From an uncultured Gammaproteobacteria bacterium (GTDB lineage Bacteria > Pseudomonadota > Gammaproteobacteria > Arenicellales > JAANXG01): DNA of 32,307 bases. Of this stretch, positions 1 to 9,505 are shown piece after piece. The notes beneath the pieces were generated by a model that searched no databases, was not told where the DNA came from, and worked only from the letters and a program-made list of their open reading frames with translations. Location of the stretch: assembly GCA_945787105.1 (NCBI GenBank), contig CALZGZ010000186.1:1-32307 (forward strand), in the 5' to 3' direction. The position numbers and the translations under genes are program-made. Each line of letters begins with the position of its first letter. Positions within the stretch are counted from its first letter, which is position 1.

Positions 1-4
1 CACG

Positions 5-249
5 AGCCCGCATGTCTCACCAGACGGCGCCAAAACTTCGAGTCCGCGGCAGAACGTAAGGCATCGAGCCGAAGTCAACAATTACAACGTGTTTCCGCAG
101 TCACCCTATCCCGGTCCTGACTGGTTCTCGCACATCTGTGCTTGGCCTTCACTCGACCCATGGCCCGCTATGGATCTCGCTCCAGGCGCGGCGCCCAGCT
201 GCACGAGTCCTGCGTCAGCATCCGGGATCCTGGTGCGACATGCGGGCTA
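5..249 (+). repeat. MITE-like dispersed repeat, copy A (lacks the palindromic core)
   Basis: Left end AGCCCGCATGTCTCACCAG; right end CTGGTGCGACATGCGGGCT is its near-perfect reverse complement. Internal 'ctggttctcgcacatctgtgcttgg', 'gctccaggcgcggcgc' and 'catccgggatcctggt' are shared with copy C. Confidence 0.8.
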
Positions 250-259
250 GCGCGAGTGC

Positions 260-574
260 TTACGCGGTACCCCGTCGGTGGGCTTGATTCAACAGAGTGA
301 ATAGTTGGTAAATTGGAATGACATGACGATACGTACGCACTAAAGGCATGAACGGCAGATCGTTGCCATCGGCAAACTGATGTTTGCCCTGTTCGACCTG
401 CTGGTGTAACTGACGAAGCCGATGACTGATGCTAGCGAACGGTTGCGCCAGATCAGCCATCTCGTCATCCAAGTCTTCCTCGGCACAGATCGCTAACTCA
501 TCCATCTCGAAGATGGCCTGATCGACGAGATCCAAAAACTCAGCAACGGTTTGTGGTGGCCGCACGATTTCCAC
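260..574 (-). CDS. conserved hypothetical protein (104 aa, acidic)
   Basis: ORF with coding-like composition; no family recognised with certainty. Confidence 0.6.
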   Translation of the reverse strand: MEIVRPPQTVAEFLDLVDQAIFEMDELAICAEEDLDDEMADLAQPFASISHRLRQLHQQVEQGKHQFADGNDLPFMPLVRTYRHVIPIYQLFTLLNQAHRRGTA

Positions 575-713
575 TCACCCCGCATATTGCACCATGGCGG
601 TGGAAAGTGGCGCTAATATGCTGTTTGCAGTAAGCAATTCGGACAATCCCCGGCGTGACACTGTGTACCGCAGATACGCCTATCGCGGCGCACTATGCGG
701 GCTACGAGCCCGA

Positions 714-1802
714 TCAGGAGTTCTGTATGACGATGGAAGGAAACTTGGCGCTGTAGTCTTTTTTCTGGGCCGCCAGCCGCCCCGCCGCGCGCCGCGCAAT
801 GTCTTTGTATACCTTGGCAATGGCGCCATCCGGGTCAGTCACCACCGTCGGTTTACCGTTATCGGTATCCTCGCGGATGCGTATATCCAAAGGCAGCGCA
901 CCAAGATAGGACAACCCGTATTCCTCTGCCATGCGCTGACCCCCACCCTCACCGAAGATATGCTCCTCGTGACCACACTGGCTGCAGATATGAGTGCTCA
1001 TGTTTTCGACCACGCCGATTACCGGGATCTCCACTTTCTCGAACATCTTATAGGCCTTGCGTGCGTCCAACAGGGCGATGTCCTGGGGTGTGGTCACGAT
1101 AATTGCGCCGGTGACCGGCACGCGTTGCGCCAGAGTCAATTGGGTGTCGCCGGTGCCCGGCGGCAGATCAATCACCAGGTAATCCAATTCCTCCCAGCGC
1201 GTATCCTTCAACAGCTGCTCCAAGGCCTGGGTGACCATTGGGCCGCGCCATATCATCGGCGTCTCCTCGTCGATCAAAAAACCGATGGACATGGCTTGCA
1301 GGTGGTAACTGTGCAACGGCTCCATGCTCTTGCCGTCCTTGGACTCGGGCTTCGCACTAATGCCCAACATACGGGGTTGGCTCGGCCCGTAGATGTCTGC
1401 GTCCAGGATTCCCACCCGGGCCCCCTCGGACGATAACGCCAATGCCAGATTGACCGCCACCGTCGATTTTCCGACCCCCCCCTTTCCCGATGCCACCGCA
1501 ATCATATTCTTCACACCTTCTAGGGGCTTGACGCCCTTTTGCACCGAATGCGACGCAATCTCCGTGGAAACATTGATCGTCGCCGCATCGACACCAGCTA
1601 CCGACTCGACCTTGGCCTTCAGCTGCCGGACGTATTCGTCGATCCAGCTGCGCGCCGGATAACCCAACTGCAAGTCCACCGTGACCCTGCCGTCGTCAAT
1701 GGCTATGTTTTTGACGTTCTTACCTTGCACTGGGTCACGGTCGGTGTGGGGATCGATGATCGACGCCAGAGTATCTTCAATTTGGACTCGTGTGACTGCC
1801 AT
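714..1802 (-). CDS. apbC: Mrp/ApbC family iron-sulfur cluster carrier ATPase
   Basis: MIP18-type N-terminus plus P-loop 'VASGKGGVGKSTVAVNLALAL', 'DADIYGPSQPRMLG', 'LVIDLPPGTGDTQLTLAQ' and a CxxC ('CSQCGHEE'). Confidence 0.95.
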   Translation of the reverse strand: MAVTRVQIEDTLASIIDPHTDRDPVQGKNVKNIAIDDGRVTVDLQLGYPARSWIDEYVRQLKAKVESVAGVDAATINVSTEIASHSVQKGVKPLEGVKNMIAVASGKGGVGKSTVAVNLALALSSEGARVGILDADIYGPSQPRMLGISAKPESKDGKSMEPLHSYHLQAMSIGFLIDEETPMIWRGPMVTQALEQLLKDTRWEELDYLVIDLPPGTGDTQLTLAQRVPVTGAIIVTTPQDIALLDARKAYKMFEKVEIPVIGVVENMSTHICSQCGHEEHIFGEGGGQRMAEEYGLSYLGALPLDIRIREDTDNGKPTVVTDPDGAIAKVYKDIARRAAGRLAAQKKDYSAKFPSIVIQNS

Positions 1803-2009
1803 GGGTACCTCGTCTTTGACACGCTCGAATTAGCAGCATTCGGGGGCCGCATCGTACACTTTTGGCCACGAAATGTCATCGCGAGCAAAGATCAAACACA
1901 CCTGGCCGACGATAAGCCAAAGTTATCGTCATTCCGGCGCGACCATTGGCTCGATTAGTCGAAACTGGTACGGTTACGCGCCCACGAGCCGCACTCATGC
2001 ACTTGACCC

Positions 2010-4040
2010 ATGTCCAATAACAAACGCCGCATACTCGTCACCAGCGCGTTGCCTTATGCCAACGGTCCGATCCATCTGGGCCATCTGGTAGAGTATATCC
2101 AAACGGATATCTGGGTGCGGTATCAACGCCTGACCGGTCAGGAATGCTATTACGTTTGCGCTGACGATGCCCATGGCACACCGATCATGCTGCGCGCCGA
2201 TGACGATGGCATCACCCCTGAGCAACTAATCGAGCGAATCGGCCGGGAGCATCGTGCGGATTTCGCTGATTTCTTGATCGCGTTCGACAACTACCACACC
2301 ACCCACTCGCCCGAGAACCGGCATTACTCAGAGCTGATCTACCGGCGCTTGAACGACCACGGCCACATCTCCCGCCGCACCATCAAGCAGGCGTTTGATC
2401 CGGAAAAAGGAATCTTCCTCCCCGATCGTTTCATAAAAGGACAATGCCCGCGGTGTGGCGCCGTGGATCAATACGGAGACAACTGCGAGGTGTGCGGATC
2501 GACCTATAGCCCCACCGATCTGATCAACCCGGTATCGGCAATTTCCGGGGCAGCCCCCATCGAAAGGGAGTCGGAGCACTTCTTCTTCAGGCTGGGGGAT
2601 TTCGAGAACATGCTCAAGGTTTGGACCGGTGGCGAACACTTACAACCCGAAGTAAGAAACAAGCTGCAAGAATGGTTTCACGTTGGGCTGCAAGATTGGG
2701 ATATCTCACGGGACGCGCCTTATTTCGGCTTTGAGATACCTAACGAGCCGGGCAAGTATTTCTACGTGTGGCTGGATGCCCCGATCGGCTATATGGCCAG
2801 TTTTAAGCATCTTTGCGATCGATCCGATTTGTCGTTTGATGAATTTTGGAGTCCGGACTCGAGTGCCGAGTTGTATCACTTTATCGGCAAGGACATTCTT
2901 TACTTCCACGCCCTGTTTTGGCCGGCAATGCTGGATGGTGCCGGGTTCCGCACGCCCAGCGCGGTGTTTGCCCATGGTTTTTTGACCGTGAACGGTCACA
3001 AGATGTCAAAATCACGCGGAACGTTCATCACCGCGCGCACTTACCTCGACCAGTTGAACCCCGAATACCTGCGCTATTACTTCGCCGCCAAATTGAACAA
3101 CCGGGTCGAAGACCTGGACCTCAACATCGACGACTTCGTGCTCCGCGTCAATTCGGATCTGGTCGGGAAAGTCGTCAATATTGCCAGCCGCTGTGCGGGC
3201 TTTATAACCAAACGGTTCGACGGATACTTGGCAACCGAGGTGCATGACACCCCCCTTTATCGGGAATTTGCCGACGCAGGGGTCCGCATCGCACAGTGTT
3301 ACGAAGACCGGCAATACAGCCGCGGTATGCGCGAGATTATGGCGCTCGCTGATCAGGCCAATCGATACATTGCAGATCAAAAGCCCTGGGAGATAGCCAA
3401 ACGAGTGGGGGAGGATAGACTGTTGCACGACGTGTGCAGCATGGGTCTTAACCTGTTCCGGGTATTGGTAACCTATCTGTCGCCGGTCATTCCGGCCACC
3501 GCGAACAAAGTAGAAGCGTTTTTGGATTGTGACATTGTCACGCCCGGCGGTTGGAACGCGATACAGCGGCCGCTTACCAACCACCGGATCAATCCCTTTA
3601 AGCACTTATTGCGGCGGGTAGAGAACACCCAGGTTGAAGCCATGATCGAAACATCGAAACAAACCGGCACCATCGCGGCCAAGGCCGGACCACTCGTTGC
3701 AGACCCCATTGCTGCGTCCATTAGCATCGACGAATTTAACAAAGTGGATCTGCGCATTGCCCGCATCACCAAGGCGGAGCGCGTCGAGGGCGCAGACAAG
3801 CTACTCAAGCTGAGCCTTGACCTTGGCGGGGAGAACCGGACCGTGTTTGCTGGAATAAAATCGGCCTATCCACCCGAGGACCTGGCTGGGCGTTACACCG
3901 TCGTCGTTGCCAATTTGGCGCCGCGTAAGATGCGCTTTGGTGTCTCTGAGGGCATGGTGCTGGCCGCGGGACCCGGTGGCAAGGACCTGTGGCTGCTGTC
4001 ACCCGATCCGGGCGCTCAACCGGGCATGAGAGTGAAGTAG
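2010..4040 (+). CDS. metG: methionyl-tRNA synthetase
   Basis: HLGH-type motif '[15 protein letters not shown]', zinc site '[18 protein letters not shown]', '[10 protein letters not shown]', C-terminal tRNA-binding domain. Confidence 0.97.
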   Translation: MSNNKRRILVTSALPYANGPIHLGHLVEYIQTDIWVRYQRLTGQECYYVCADDAHGTPIMLRADDDGITPEQLIERIGREHRADFADFLIAFDNYHTTHSPENRHYSELIYRRLNDHGHISRRTIKQAFDPEKGIFLPDRFIKGQCPRCGAVDQYGDNCEVCGSTYSPTDLINPVSAISGAAPIERESEHFFFRLGDFENMLKVWTGGEHLQPEVRNKLQEWFHVGLQDWDISRDAPYFGFEIPNEPGKYFYVWLDAPIGYMASFKHLCDRSDLSFDEFWSPDSSAELYHFIGKDILYFHALFWPAMLDGAGFRTPSAVFAHGFLTVNGHKMSKSRGTFITARTYLDQLNPEYLRYYFAAKLNNRVEDLDLNIDDFVLRVNSDLVGKVVNIASRCAGFITKRFDGYLATEVHDTPLYREFADAGVRIAQCYEDRQYSRGMREIMALADQANRYIADQKPWEIAKRVGEDRLLHDVCSMGLNLFRVLVTYLSPVIPATANKVEAFLDCDIVTPGGWNAIQRPLTNHRINPFKHLLRRVENTQVEAMIETSKQTGTIAAKAGPLVADPIAASISIDEFNKVDLRIARITKAERVEGADKLLKLSLDLGGENRTVFAGIKSAYPPEDLAGRYTVVVANLAPRKMRFGVSEGMVLAAGPGGKDLWLLSPDPGAQPGMRVK

Positions 4041-4105
4041 TCCCCGTCTGGCCTGTGTTCACAACTCGTGACCGACATACTCAGATAACCCCCCGCAATC
4101 TTGCG

Positions 4106-4747
4106 ATGCCGCGTGCGGTCCATATCGATGCGATTGATGCCTGGCTTCCACAGACGCAGTGCACCCAATGCGGATACCCGAATTGCCGCGCCTATGCCCA
4201 GGCGGTGGCGGAACGACACGCCGATATCAATCAATGTCCGCCTGGCGGCGACCCTACTATTCACGGGCTTGCCGTGTTGCTGGGCATTGACGTCAAACCG
4301 CTCGATCCGTCGTTCGGCAGGCACCACGCGCGCCGCGTTGCGATAATCGACGAAAGTCGCTGCATTGGCTGTACCTTGTGTATCCAGGCGTGTCCGGTGG
4401 ATGCGATCGTTGGTGCCGCCAAACAGATGCACACCGTCATCGAAGCGGAATGCACGGGTTGCGAACTGTGCGTGTCACCGTGTCCGGTGGATTGCATCGA
4501 TCTGCACGCGGCGGTTGAGGCTACCCCCAACGGCAACTGGCGCTGGCCGAATTATTCCCCGGCCGAAACCGAGCGCGCCCGGCGGCGTACCGCGGCCCGT
4601 CTGCAGCGACTCGCTACGCAGCAGGCACAACGCGATGCGCATAGAAAAGCCCGGCGGTTGGCGCAACAGCGGCATCGGCAAGAGATCAAACAGGAGATCC
4701 AAGCCGCCGTCGCTCGGGTCAGGGCAAGACGCGCCAAGCGACCATGA
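4106..4747 (+). CDS. RnfB-like ferredoxin (solitary)
   Basis: '[16 protein letters not shown]' Fe-S domain plus two 4Fe-4S motifs '[12 protein letters not shown]' and '[12 protein letters not shown]'. ORF track starts at 3989; ATG at 4106 preferred because metG ends at 4040. Confidence 0.88.
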   Translation: MPRAVHIDAIDAWLPQTQCTQCGYPNCRAYAQAVAERHADINQCPPGGDPTIHGLAVLLGIDVKPLDPSFGRHHARRVAIIDESRCIGCTLCIQACPVDAIVGAAKQMHTVIEAECTGCELCVSPCPVDCIDLHAAVEATPNGNWRWPNYSPAETERARRRTAARLQRLATQQAQRDAHRKARRLAQQRHRQEIKQEIQAAVARVRARRAKRP

Positions 4748-5379
4748 ACGCCGCCAAACGCAATAAGATTTTGCAACGTCTGCGTGCGCAAAATCCGGCA
4801 CCGACCACGGAACTCGCGTATCGCAGTCCGTTCGAACTCATGGTCGCGGTAATCCTGTCCGCACAGGCCACTGACGTCAGTGTGAACAAAGCCACCCACG
4901 AACTGTTCAAGGTCGCTAACACTCCGGAAAAAATTGCCCAATTGGGGGTCCGGAGGTTAAAGCCGTTCATCAAATCTATCGGGCTTTACAACAATAAGGC
5001 CAACAACATCGTAGCCACCGCACGCATGTTGAGCGACCAGTATGACAGCCGGGTACCGGATACCCGGCAATCCTTGGAGGCACTGCCGGGAGTGGGCCGC
5101 AAAACCGCCAATGTCATACTCAATACCGCGTTCAACCAGGCCACCATAGCCGTCGACACGCACATCTTCAGGGTCGCCAATCGCACCGGTCTAGCCCCTG
5201 GGAAAACACCACTTGCTGTGGAAAAACAACTACTTAAAGTGGTTCCCGACGAATACAAGCGACACACCCACCATTGGCTAATTCTGCATGGACGCTATAC
5301 TTGTACTGCCCGCAAGCCGCGATGTCGGGATTGCGTCATTCACGATCTGTGCGAATATCGAGAGAAAGCCGCGAAATGA
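4744..5379 (+). CDS. nth: endonuclease III
   Basis: HhH-GPD '[30 protein letters not shown]' and C-terminal Fe-S loop '[17 protein letters not shown]'. Confidence 0.96.
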   Translation: MNAAKRNKILQRLRAQNPAPTTELAYRSPFELMVAVILSAQATDVSVNKATHELFKVANTPEKIAQLGVRRLKPFIKSIGLYNNKANNIVATARMLSDQYDSRVPDTRQSLEALPGVGRKTANVILNTAFNQATIAVDTHIFRVANRTGLAPGKTPLAVEKQLLKVVPDEYKRHTHHWLILHGRYTCTARKPRCRDCVIHDLCEYREKAAK

Positions 5380-6482
5380 GCTGTTCGAACGTCGCCACTG
5401 GGATCTGTTACGGAACGCCGGCCCGGTCCCGGCATGCGGAACGTGCGGTAGCCCAGGCATTAGAAAAAGCCGGATTGACGACGGCTAATAGCATGATTCT
5501 GTTCCTCACCTCGGATTTTGCCCACGATCCCAAGGCAGCACTCACCGCGGCCGCCCGCACCGCCGGTTGTACCCAGGTCTTCGGTTGTACCGGTACCGGG
5601 TTACTCACCGACCAAGAATGGCTCCTGGACAGTTCCGGGGCGGCGGCCATGGTGTTCGGCGGCGATGTGTCGTTGTCACCGGTACTGGGTAATCCCGGTG
5701 GATCCCTGGTATTGAGCCTAAGCACGCCCGGCGGGCTGTCTACCCACTGGCTGGATGCGCCGGTAGGCCGTATCGGGGCGTTGTCAACGGATGAGTTCGG
5801 TCACGGCCCATTCTCGGTCTGGAACAGCGCCCGTGTGGTGCGCGACGGCCATGCCCACGTGCTGATTCAAGGTGCCCGTCATTCGGTCACCGTCGGACAA
5901 GGCGTGAGGGCGTTGACCGCACCTTTGGAAGTGGCCGAGGTACAAGGATTTGACATTCGCCGTCTCGGCAATTATCCGGCGTTGAATGTATTGGTTAACT
6001 CCCTGCCGGCATCGGTACGGCGAATGGAGCGCATCCCGCTGCACATGCTGATGTGCGGCGTCACGTTCGGGGATCCACACACCGCAATCCGCGAAGGCCG
6101 CTTTCGCTTAGATCATATCGTGTCGGCCAATCCCCAGGACAGCTCCATAACCTTGTCCCATCCGTTGACCCAAGGCGAACGTCTTTTCTGGGCGATACGC
6201 GACAAGATCACCGCGGAACGGGGGATGACCAAGGCGATAGAACGCGGTGAACAAGAACTGGGAACGAACCCGGATTTCGCGTTGATGTTCCCCTGTATCA
6301 GCCGTGGGCCGTCGTTTTTCGGCGGCGGGGATCGAGACATCGAACTATTGAAAGAGAAGTATCCTGATCTGCCGTTCATCGGCTTCTATGGGAACGGGGA
6401 AATTGCACCGCTATCTGGCGGCAGCCACCTGTACCAGTACTCCACCGTACTGGGATTATTCGCCGCACAATTGACATCGTAA
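5376..6482 (+). CDS. FIST N/C domain protein
   Basis: 'FGCTGTGLLTDQEW...' and C-terminal 'FPCISRGPSFFGGGDRDIELLKEKYPDLPFIGFYGNGEIAPL'. ATG at 5376 overlaps the nth stop (ATGA). Confidence 0.85.
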   Translation: MSCSNVATGICYGTPARSRHAERAVAQALEKAGLTTANSMILFLTSDFAHDPKAALTAAARTAGCTQVFGCTGTGLLTDQEWLLDSSGAAAMVFGGDVSLSPVLGNPGGSLVLSLSTPGGLSTHWLDAPVGRIGALSTDEFGHGPFSVWNSARVVRDGHAHVLIQGARHSVTVGQGVRALTAPLEVAEVQGFDIRRLGNYPALNVLVNSLPASVRRMERIPLHMLMCGVTFGDPHTAIREGRFRLDHIVSANPQDSSITLSHPLTQGERLFWAIRDKITAERGMTKAIERGEQELGTNPDFALMFPCISRGPSFFGGGDRDIELLKEKYPDLPFIGFYGNGEIAPLSGGSHLYQYSTVLGLFAAQLTS

Positions 6483-6515
6483 ACTGTGCCGCGATCGCGC
6501 GTCCGCGCGATCTAC

Positions 6516-6823
6516 AGCCCGCATTGCTCACCAGAATCCCGCATTCTGACGCCGGACTCATGCAGCTGAGCCCCCTGCTGTGCGGGGACAAGCGCCGCGC
6601 CTGGAGCTAAGAAACTGGGGTCTGAATTCAATTCAGACCCCAGTTTCTTTCGAGTGCAGGCCCAGCGCAGAGGTGCGCGAACCAGCCAGGGCCGGGATAC
6701 CCCGCCCCTATTCATGGTCTGCCCTGAAGAGACCCGCAACGTCTTTTCTATGCAATGGCTGCATAGGATTGTCCAGATCGCTAGATCAGCATAGAGGTGG
6801 GGCGCCTGGTGAGAAATGGGGCT
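6516..6823 (-). repeat. MITE-like dispersed repeat, copy B (inverted relative to A and C)
   Basis: Bounded by agcccgcattgctcaccag and ctggtgagaaatggggct. Its reverse complement aligns end to end with copy C, including the palindromic core. Confidence 0.85.
6609..6649. repeat. perfect 41-nt palindrome (20-bp arms, 1-nt centre)
   Basis: aagaaactggggtctgaatt-c-aattcagaccccagtttctt. Confidence 0.97.
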
Positions 6824-7010
6824 GGAACTTTCGACTCCGGGCAGGTAAGGATCCGGCCTGGTAGCCGGTCTACCTCCTTAAGGCACCACACAGAAACTTT
6901 TACCTTCGAAACGAGTCTCACTGTCTCATTGGCCATTATGGCTCATTTTGACGCGTAATTTCGGCTCTTTAAACCATCGATATAACGTCAACCAACAGGA
7001 GTAGATTGCA

Positions 7011-7271
7011 ATGACTAACACCAAAACCCTCATCAGCACCGCCGTCTCCAGCCTGATGCTCTTGGGGATCGCCGGTACCACGGTTCCCGCCAACGCGGCG
7101 GACATGGAAAAGTGCTACGGCGTCGCGAAGGCCGGCAAGAACGATTGCCAAACGGCGAATTCGTCCTGTGCGGGAACCGCGACGAAAGATGCTCAAAAGG
7201 ACGCGTGGCTGTTTGTCCCCAAAGGCACCTGCGAGAAGCTGGTCGGCGGTAGCAGCAAATCCGGCGCCTGA
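7011..7271 (+). CDS. bufA: DUF2282 bufferin-type RiPP precursor (secreted, Cys-rich)
   Basis: Signal-peptide-like N-terminus ending 'TTVPANAA', then '[49 protein letters not shown]' with four Cys. Upstream SD 'aacaggag'; a DUF692 gene follows immediately. Confidence 0.88.
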   Translation: MTNTKTLISTAVSSLMLLGIAGTTVPANAADMEKCYGVAKAGKNDCQTANSSCAGTATKDAQKDAWLFVPKGTCEKLVGGSSKSGA

Positions 7272-7279
7272 TCGCCCCT

Positions 7280-8149
7280 GTGACCTCGCCCGCTGAAGGG
7301 TTCACAGCACGGCCAATCCCGGCGCGCGCCGGGATTGGCCTGCGTAGCGAACATTATCAGGATGTGGTTGCGAGCCGGCCCGCGGTGGGTTTTTTTGAAA
7401 TCCATAGCGAGAATTACTTCGGGCTGGGTGGCGCACCGCATCGGTATTTGGAAACCCTACGCACCGACTATCCATTGAGCTTTCATGGCGTGGGAATGTC
7501 GCTGGGCTCTGTGGACCCACTAAATGAAGCACATACCCAGCGTCTGAAACAGCTGGTGGACTATTATCAGCCGGATCTGGTCTCCGAACATCTGTCTTGG
7601 AGTTCGTTAAACGGTCAGTACTTTAATGACCTGCTGCCGTTGCCATACACCCGGGAGGCGTTGAACCATATCGTTGACCGGGTGCAGCAGGTTCAGAACA
7701 CGCTGAAGCGCCAAATACTGGTCGAGAACGTGTCCAGCTATCTGCAGTACACACATTCGACTATCCCAGAGTGGGAGTTCGTGGCCCAGGTTGCGGAACA
7801 GTCGGGTTGTGGCATCTTGCTCGATGTGAACAATATTTATGTCAATGCCATCAACCATAATTTCAATCCACGAACATTTCTTGATGGCGTGTCGGCACGG
7901 TTGGTCAAGGAAATACACCTGGCGGGACACACCGTCAACGAGTTCGAGGATGGGACAATACTCATCGACACCCACGATCAGTTGGTGTGCGACGAGGTAT
8001 GGAGCCTGTACCGCGACGCGGTGCGCCGTTTCGGACCGAAACCGACATTGATTGAATGGGACACCAATCTGCCGAAATTATCGGTATTGCTCGACGAGGC
8101 CAACACCGCACAAACCATCATGGAGACGTTGCATGCCCAGGTTGCGTGA
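7280..8149 (+). CDS. bufB: DUF692 multinuclear non-heme iron oxidase (MNIO), BufB-like
   Basis: 'GIGLRSEHYQDVV...FFEIHSENYF', 'SFHGVGMSLGS', 'SEHLSWS', 'LLDVNNIYVNAINHNF', 'EIHLAGHT', 'LIEWDTNLP' are DUF692 signatures. GTG start. Confidence 0.93.
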   Translation: MTSPAEGFTARPIPARAGIGLRSEHYQDVVASRPAVGFFEIHSENYFGLGGAPHRYLETLRTDYPLSFHGVGMSLGSVDPLNEAHTQRLKQLVDYYQPDLVSEHLSWSSLNGQYFNDLLPLPYTREALNHIVDRVQQVQNTLKRQILVENVSSYLQYTHSTIPEWEFVAQVAEQSGCGILLDVNNIYVNAINHNFNPRTFLDGVSARLVKEIHLAGHTVNEFEDGTILIDTHDQLVCDEVWSLYRDAVRRFGPKPTLIEWDTNLPKLSVLLDEANTAQTIMETLHAQVA

Positions 8150-8906
8150 GCTACAGCAAGCCTTCGGCTCCTGGTTGCAATTTGATGACGCATCGGAAAT
8201 TGCGGCACTGGTATGCGCCAACGGACTCGCCGGAAATCGCCGTGTTCAGATTTACCGCAACAATCTGCTCGTCACCCTCACCGATGCGCTGCGCGCAGTC
8301 TACCCGGTGGTGGAAAAATTGGTCGGTGATGGATTTTTCAGGTTTGCGGCCAACGAATTCATCCACCACTACCCGTCACGACATGGTAACTTGCACCTGT
8401 TTGGACACGAATTTGCAAAGTTCCTCAGCGAATTTGCCGCCGCCAAAGGTCATGCCTATTTACCAGACGTGGCGCGACTCGAATGGGCGCAACACGAGGT
8501 CTATCATGCGGTGGACCACGCACCCTTAGCGCCACAATCCTTGACCGCCATCGATCCCGATCGCTATGAGTCATTGTGCTTCACCTTGCATCCGGCACGG
8601 CGATTGTTGTATTCCCCCTATCCGGTGGTCCGTATATGGGAAGTCAATCAACCAGACTTTGACGGTGATCAGACCGTCGATTTATCGGCATCGGGCAACT
8701 GCGTGCTGGTGCTGCGAATCAACGGGGCAATCGAACTCCATACCCTCGCCCGCCCCGAGTACCGGTTTCTCGCTACAATCAGCGAAGGTAAGACCCTCGG
8801 GCAGGCAGTTGAGGCGGCACTAGAGCAACACCGGGATTTCGACCTGAACCACTATCTAGCAAAACATGTGCAAAACGGCACCCTGGTCGAATTCAACTTG
8901 GCTTGA
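8133..8906 (+). CDS. bufC: DUF2063 putative DNA-binding/RiPP partner protein, BufC-like
   Basis: 'LRELQQAFGSWLQ...RVQIYRNNLLVTLTDALRAVYPVVEKLVGDGFF' typical of DUF2063. ATG at 8133 overlaps the bufB end. Confidence 0.88.
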   Translation: MPRLRELQQAFGSWLQFDDASEIAALVCANGLAGNRRVQIYRNNLLVTLTDALRAVYPVVEKLVGDGFFRFAANEFIHHYPSRHGNLHLFGHEFAKFLSEFAAAKGHAYLPDVARLEWAQHEVYHAVDHAPLAPQSLTAIDPDRYESLCFTLHPARRLLYSPYPVVRIWEVNQPDFDGDQTVDLSASGNCVLVLRINGAIELHTLARPEYRFLATISEGKTLGQAVEAALEQHRDFDLNHYLAKHVQNGTLVEFNLA

Positions 8907-8949
8907 GCGCTGCGTGTGACCAAAGCGATATAAGAAGGAGAATCAAACC

Positions 8950-9438
8950 ATGTCTATCGCCGCAGCAGTTGCCAACGTCGCGACACCGATTATCCGCGGG
9001 CTCGAGTATCTCAGCCCCCTTGGACTTTTGGGCATCCGGCTGTGGGTCGCCAACGTCTTTTGGAAAGCGGGCTTGACGAAAATCGCCCTGACTGACGAAT
9101 TTCCGTTCGTTGGCTTGGGACCCAGTACATTGATGTTGTTTCAATACGAGTACAGCGTGCCATTGATTGATTATAAAATCGCGGCTTATCTGGGGACCGC
9201 AACCGAATTGCTATTTCCAATATTCCTGGCGATTGGCCTGGGTGGTCGGTTTGCCGCCCTCGGATTGTTCATTTTCAACATCGTGGCGGTGATATCCTAT
9301 CCGGGTCTCAACGAGGCGGGCGTTCAACAGCATCAACTCTGGGGTTTAATGCTGGCATTGTTGGTTTTTTACGGTCCGGGAAAAATATCCATCGATCATT
9401 TTATTCGCAAAAAATACATCGACAGTCCGGCTTATTGA
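8950..9438 (+). CDS. DoxX family membrane protein
   Basis: Four hydrophobic segments; 'LLGIRLWVANVFWKAGLTKI' and 'GLMLALLVFYGPGKISIDHFI' are DoxX-like. Upstream SD 'agaaggag'. Confidence 0.85.
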   Translation: MSIAAAVANVATPIIRGLEYLSPLGLLGIRLWVANVFWKAGLTKIALTDEFPFVGLGPSTLMLFQYEYSVPLIDYKIAAYLGTATELLFPIFLAIGLGGRFAALGLFIFNIVAVISYPGLNEAGVQQHQLWGLMLALLVFYGPGKISIDHFIRKKYIDSPAY

Positions 9439-9466
9439 GGTTGACCCGAAGGTAACGCACATACCG

Positions 9467-9499
9467 ACGGGAAAGCGCCTTGCTTTCCCGTTGTTTTAT
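9467..9499 (+). terminator. intrinsic terminator between doxX and the radical SAM gene
   Basis: acgggaaagc-gcctt-gctttcccgt (10-bp stem) followed by tgttttatt. Confidence 0.8.
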
Positions 9500-9505
9500 T
9501 GACGC

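Noticed and set aside
594-1436. 280-aa plus-strand ORF opposite mrp/apbC
   Set aside because: Antisense shadow of a strongly supported gene; composition is not protein-like and no family motif is present.
3012-3605. 197-aa minus-strand ORF within metG
   Set aside because: Antisense of the well-supported metG coding frame.
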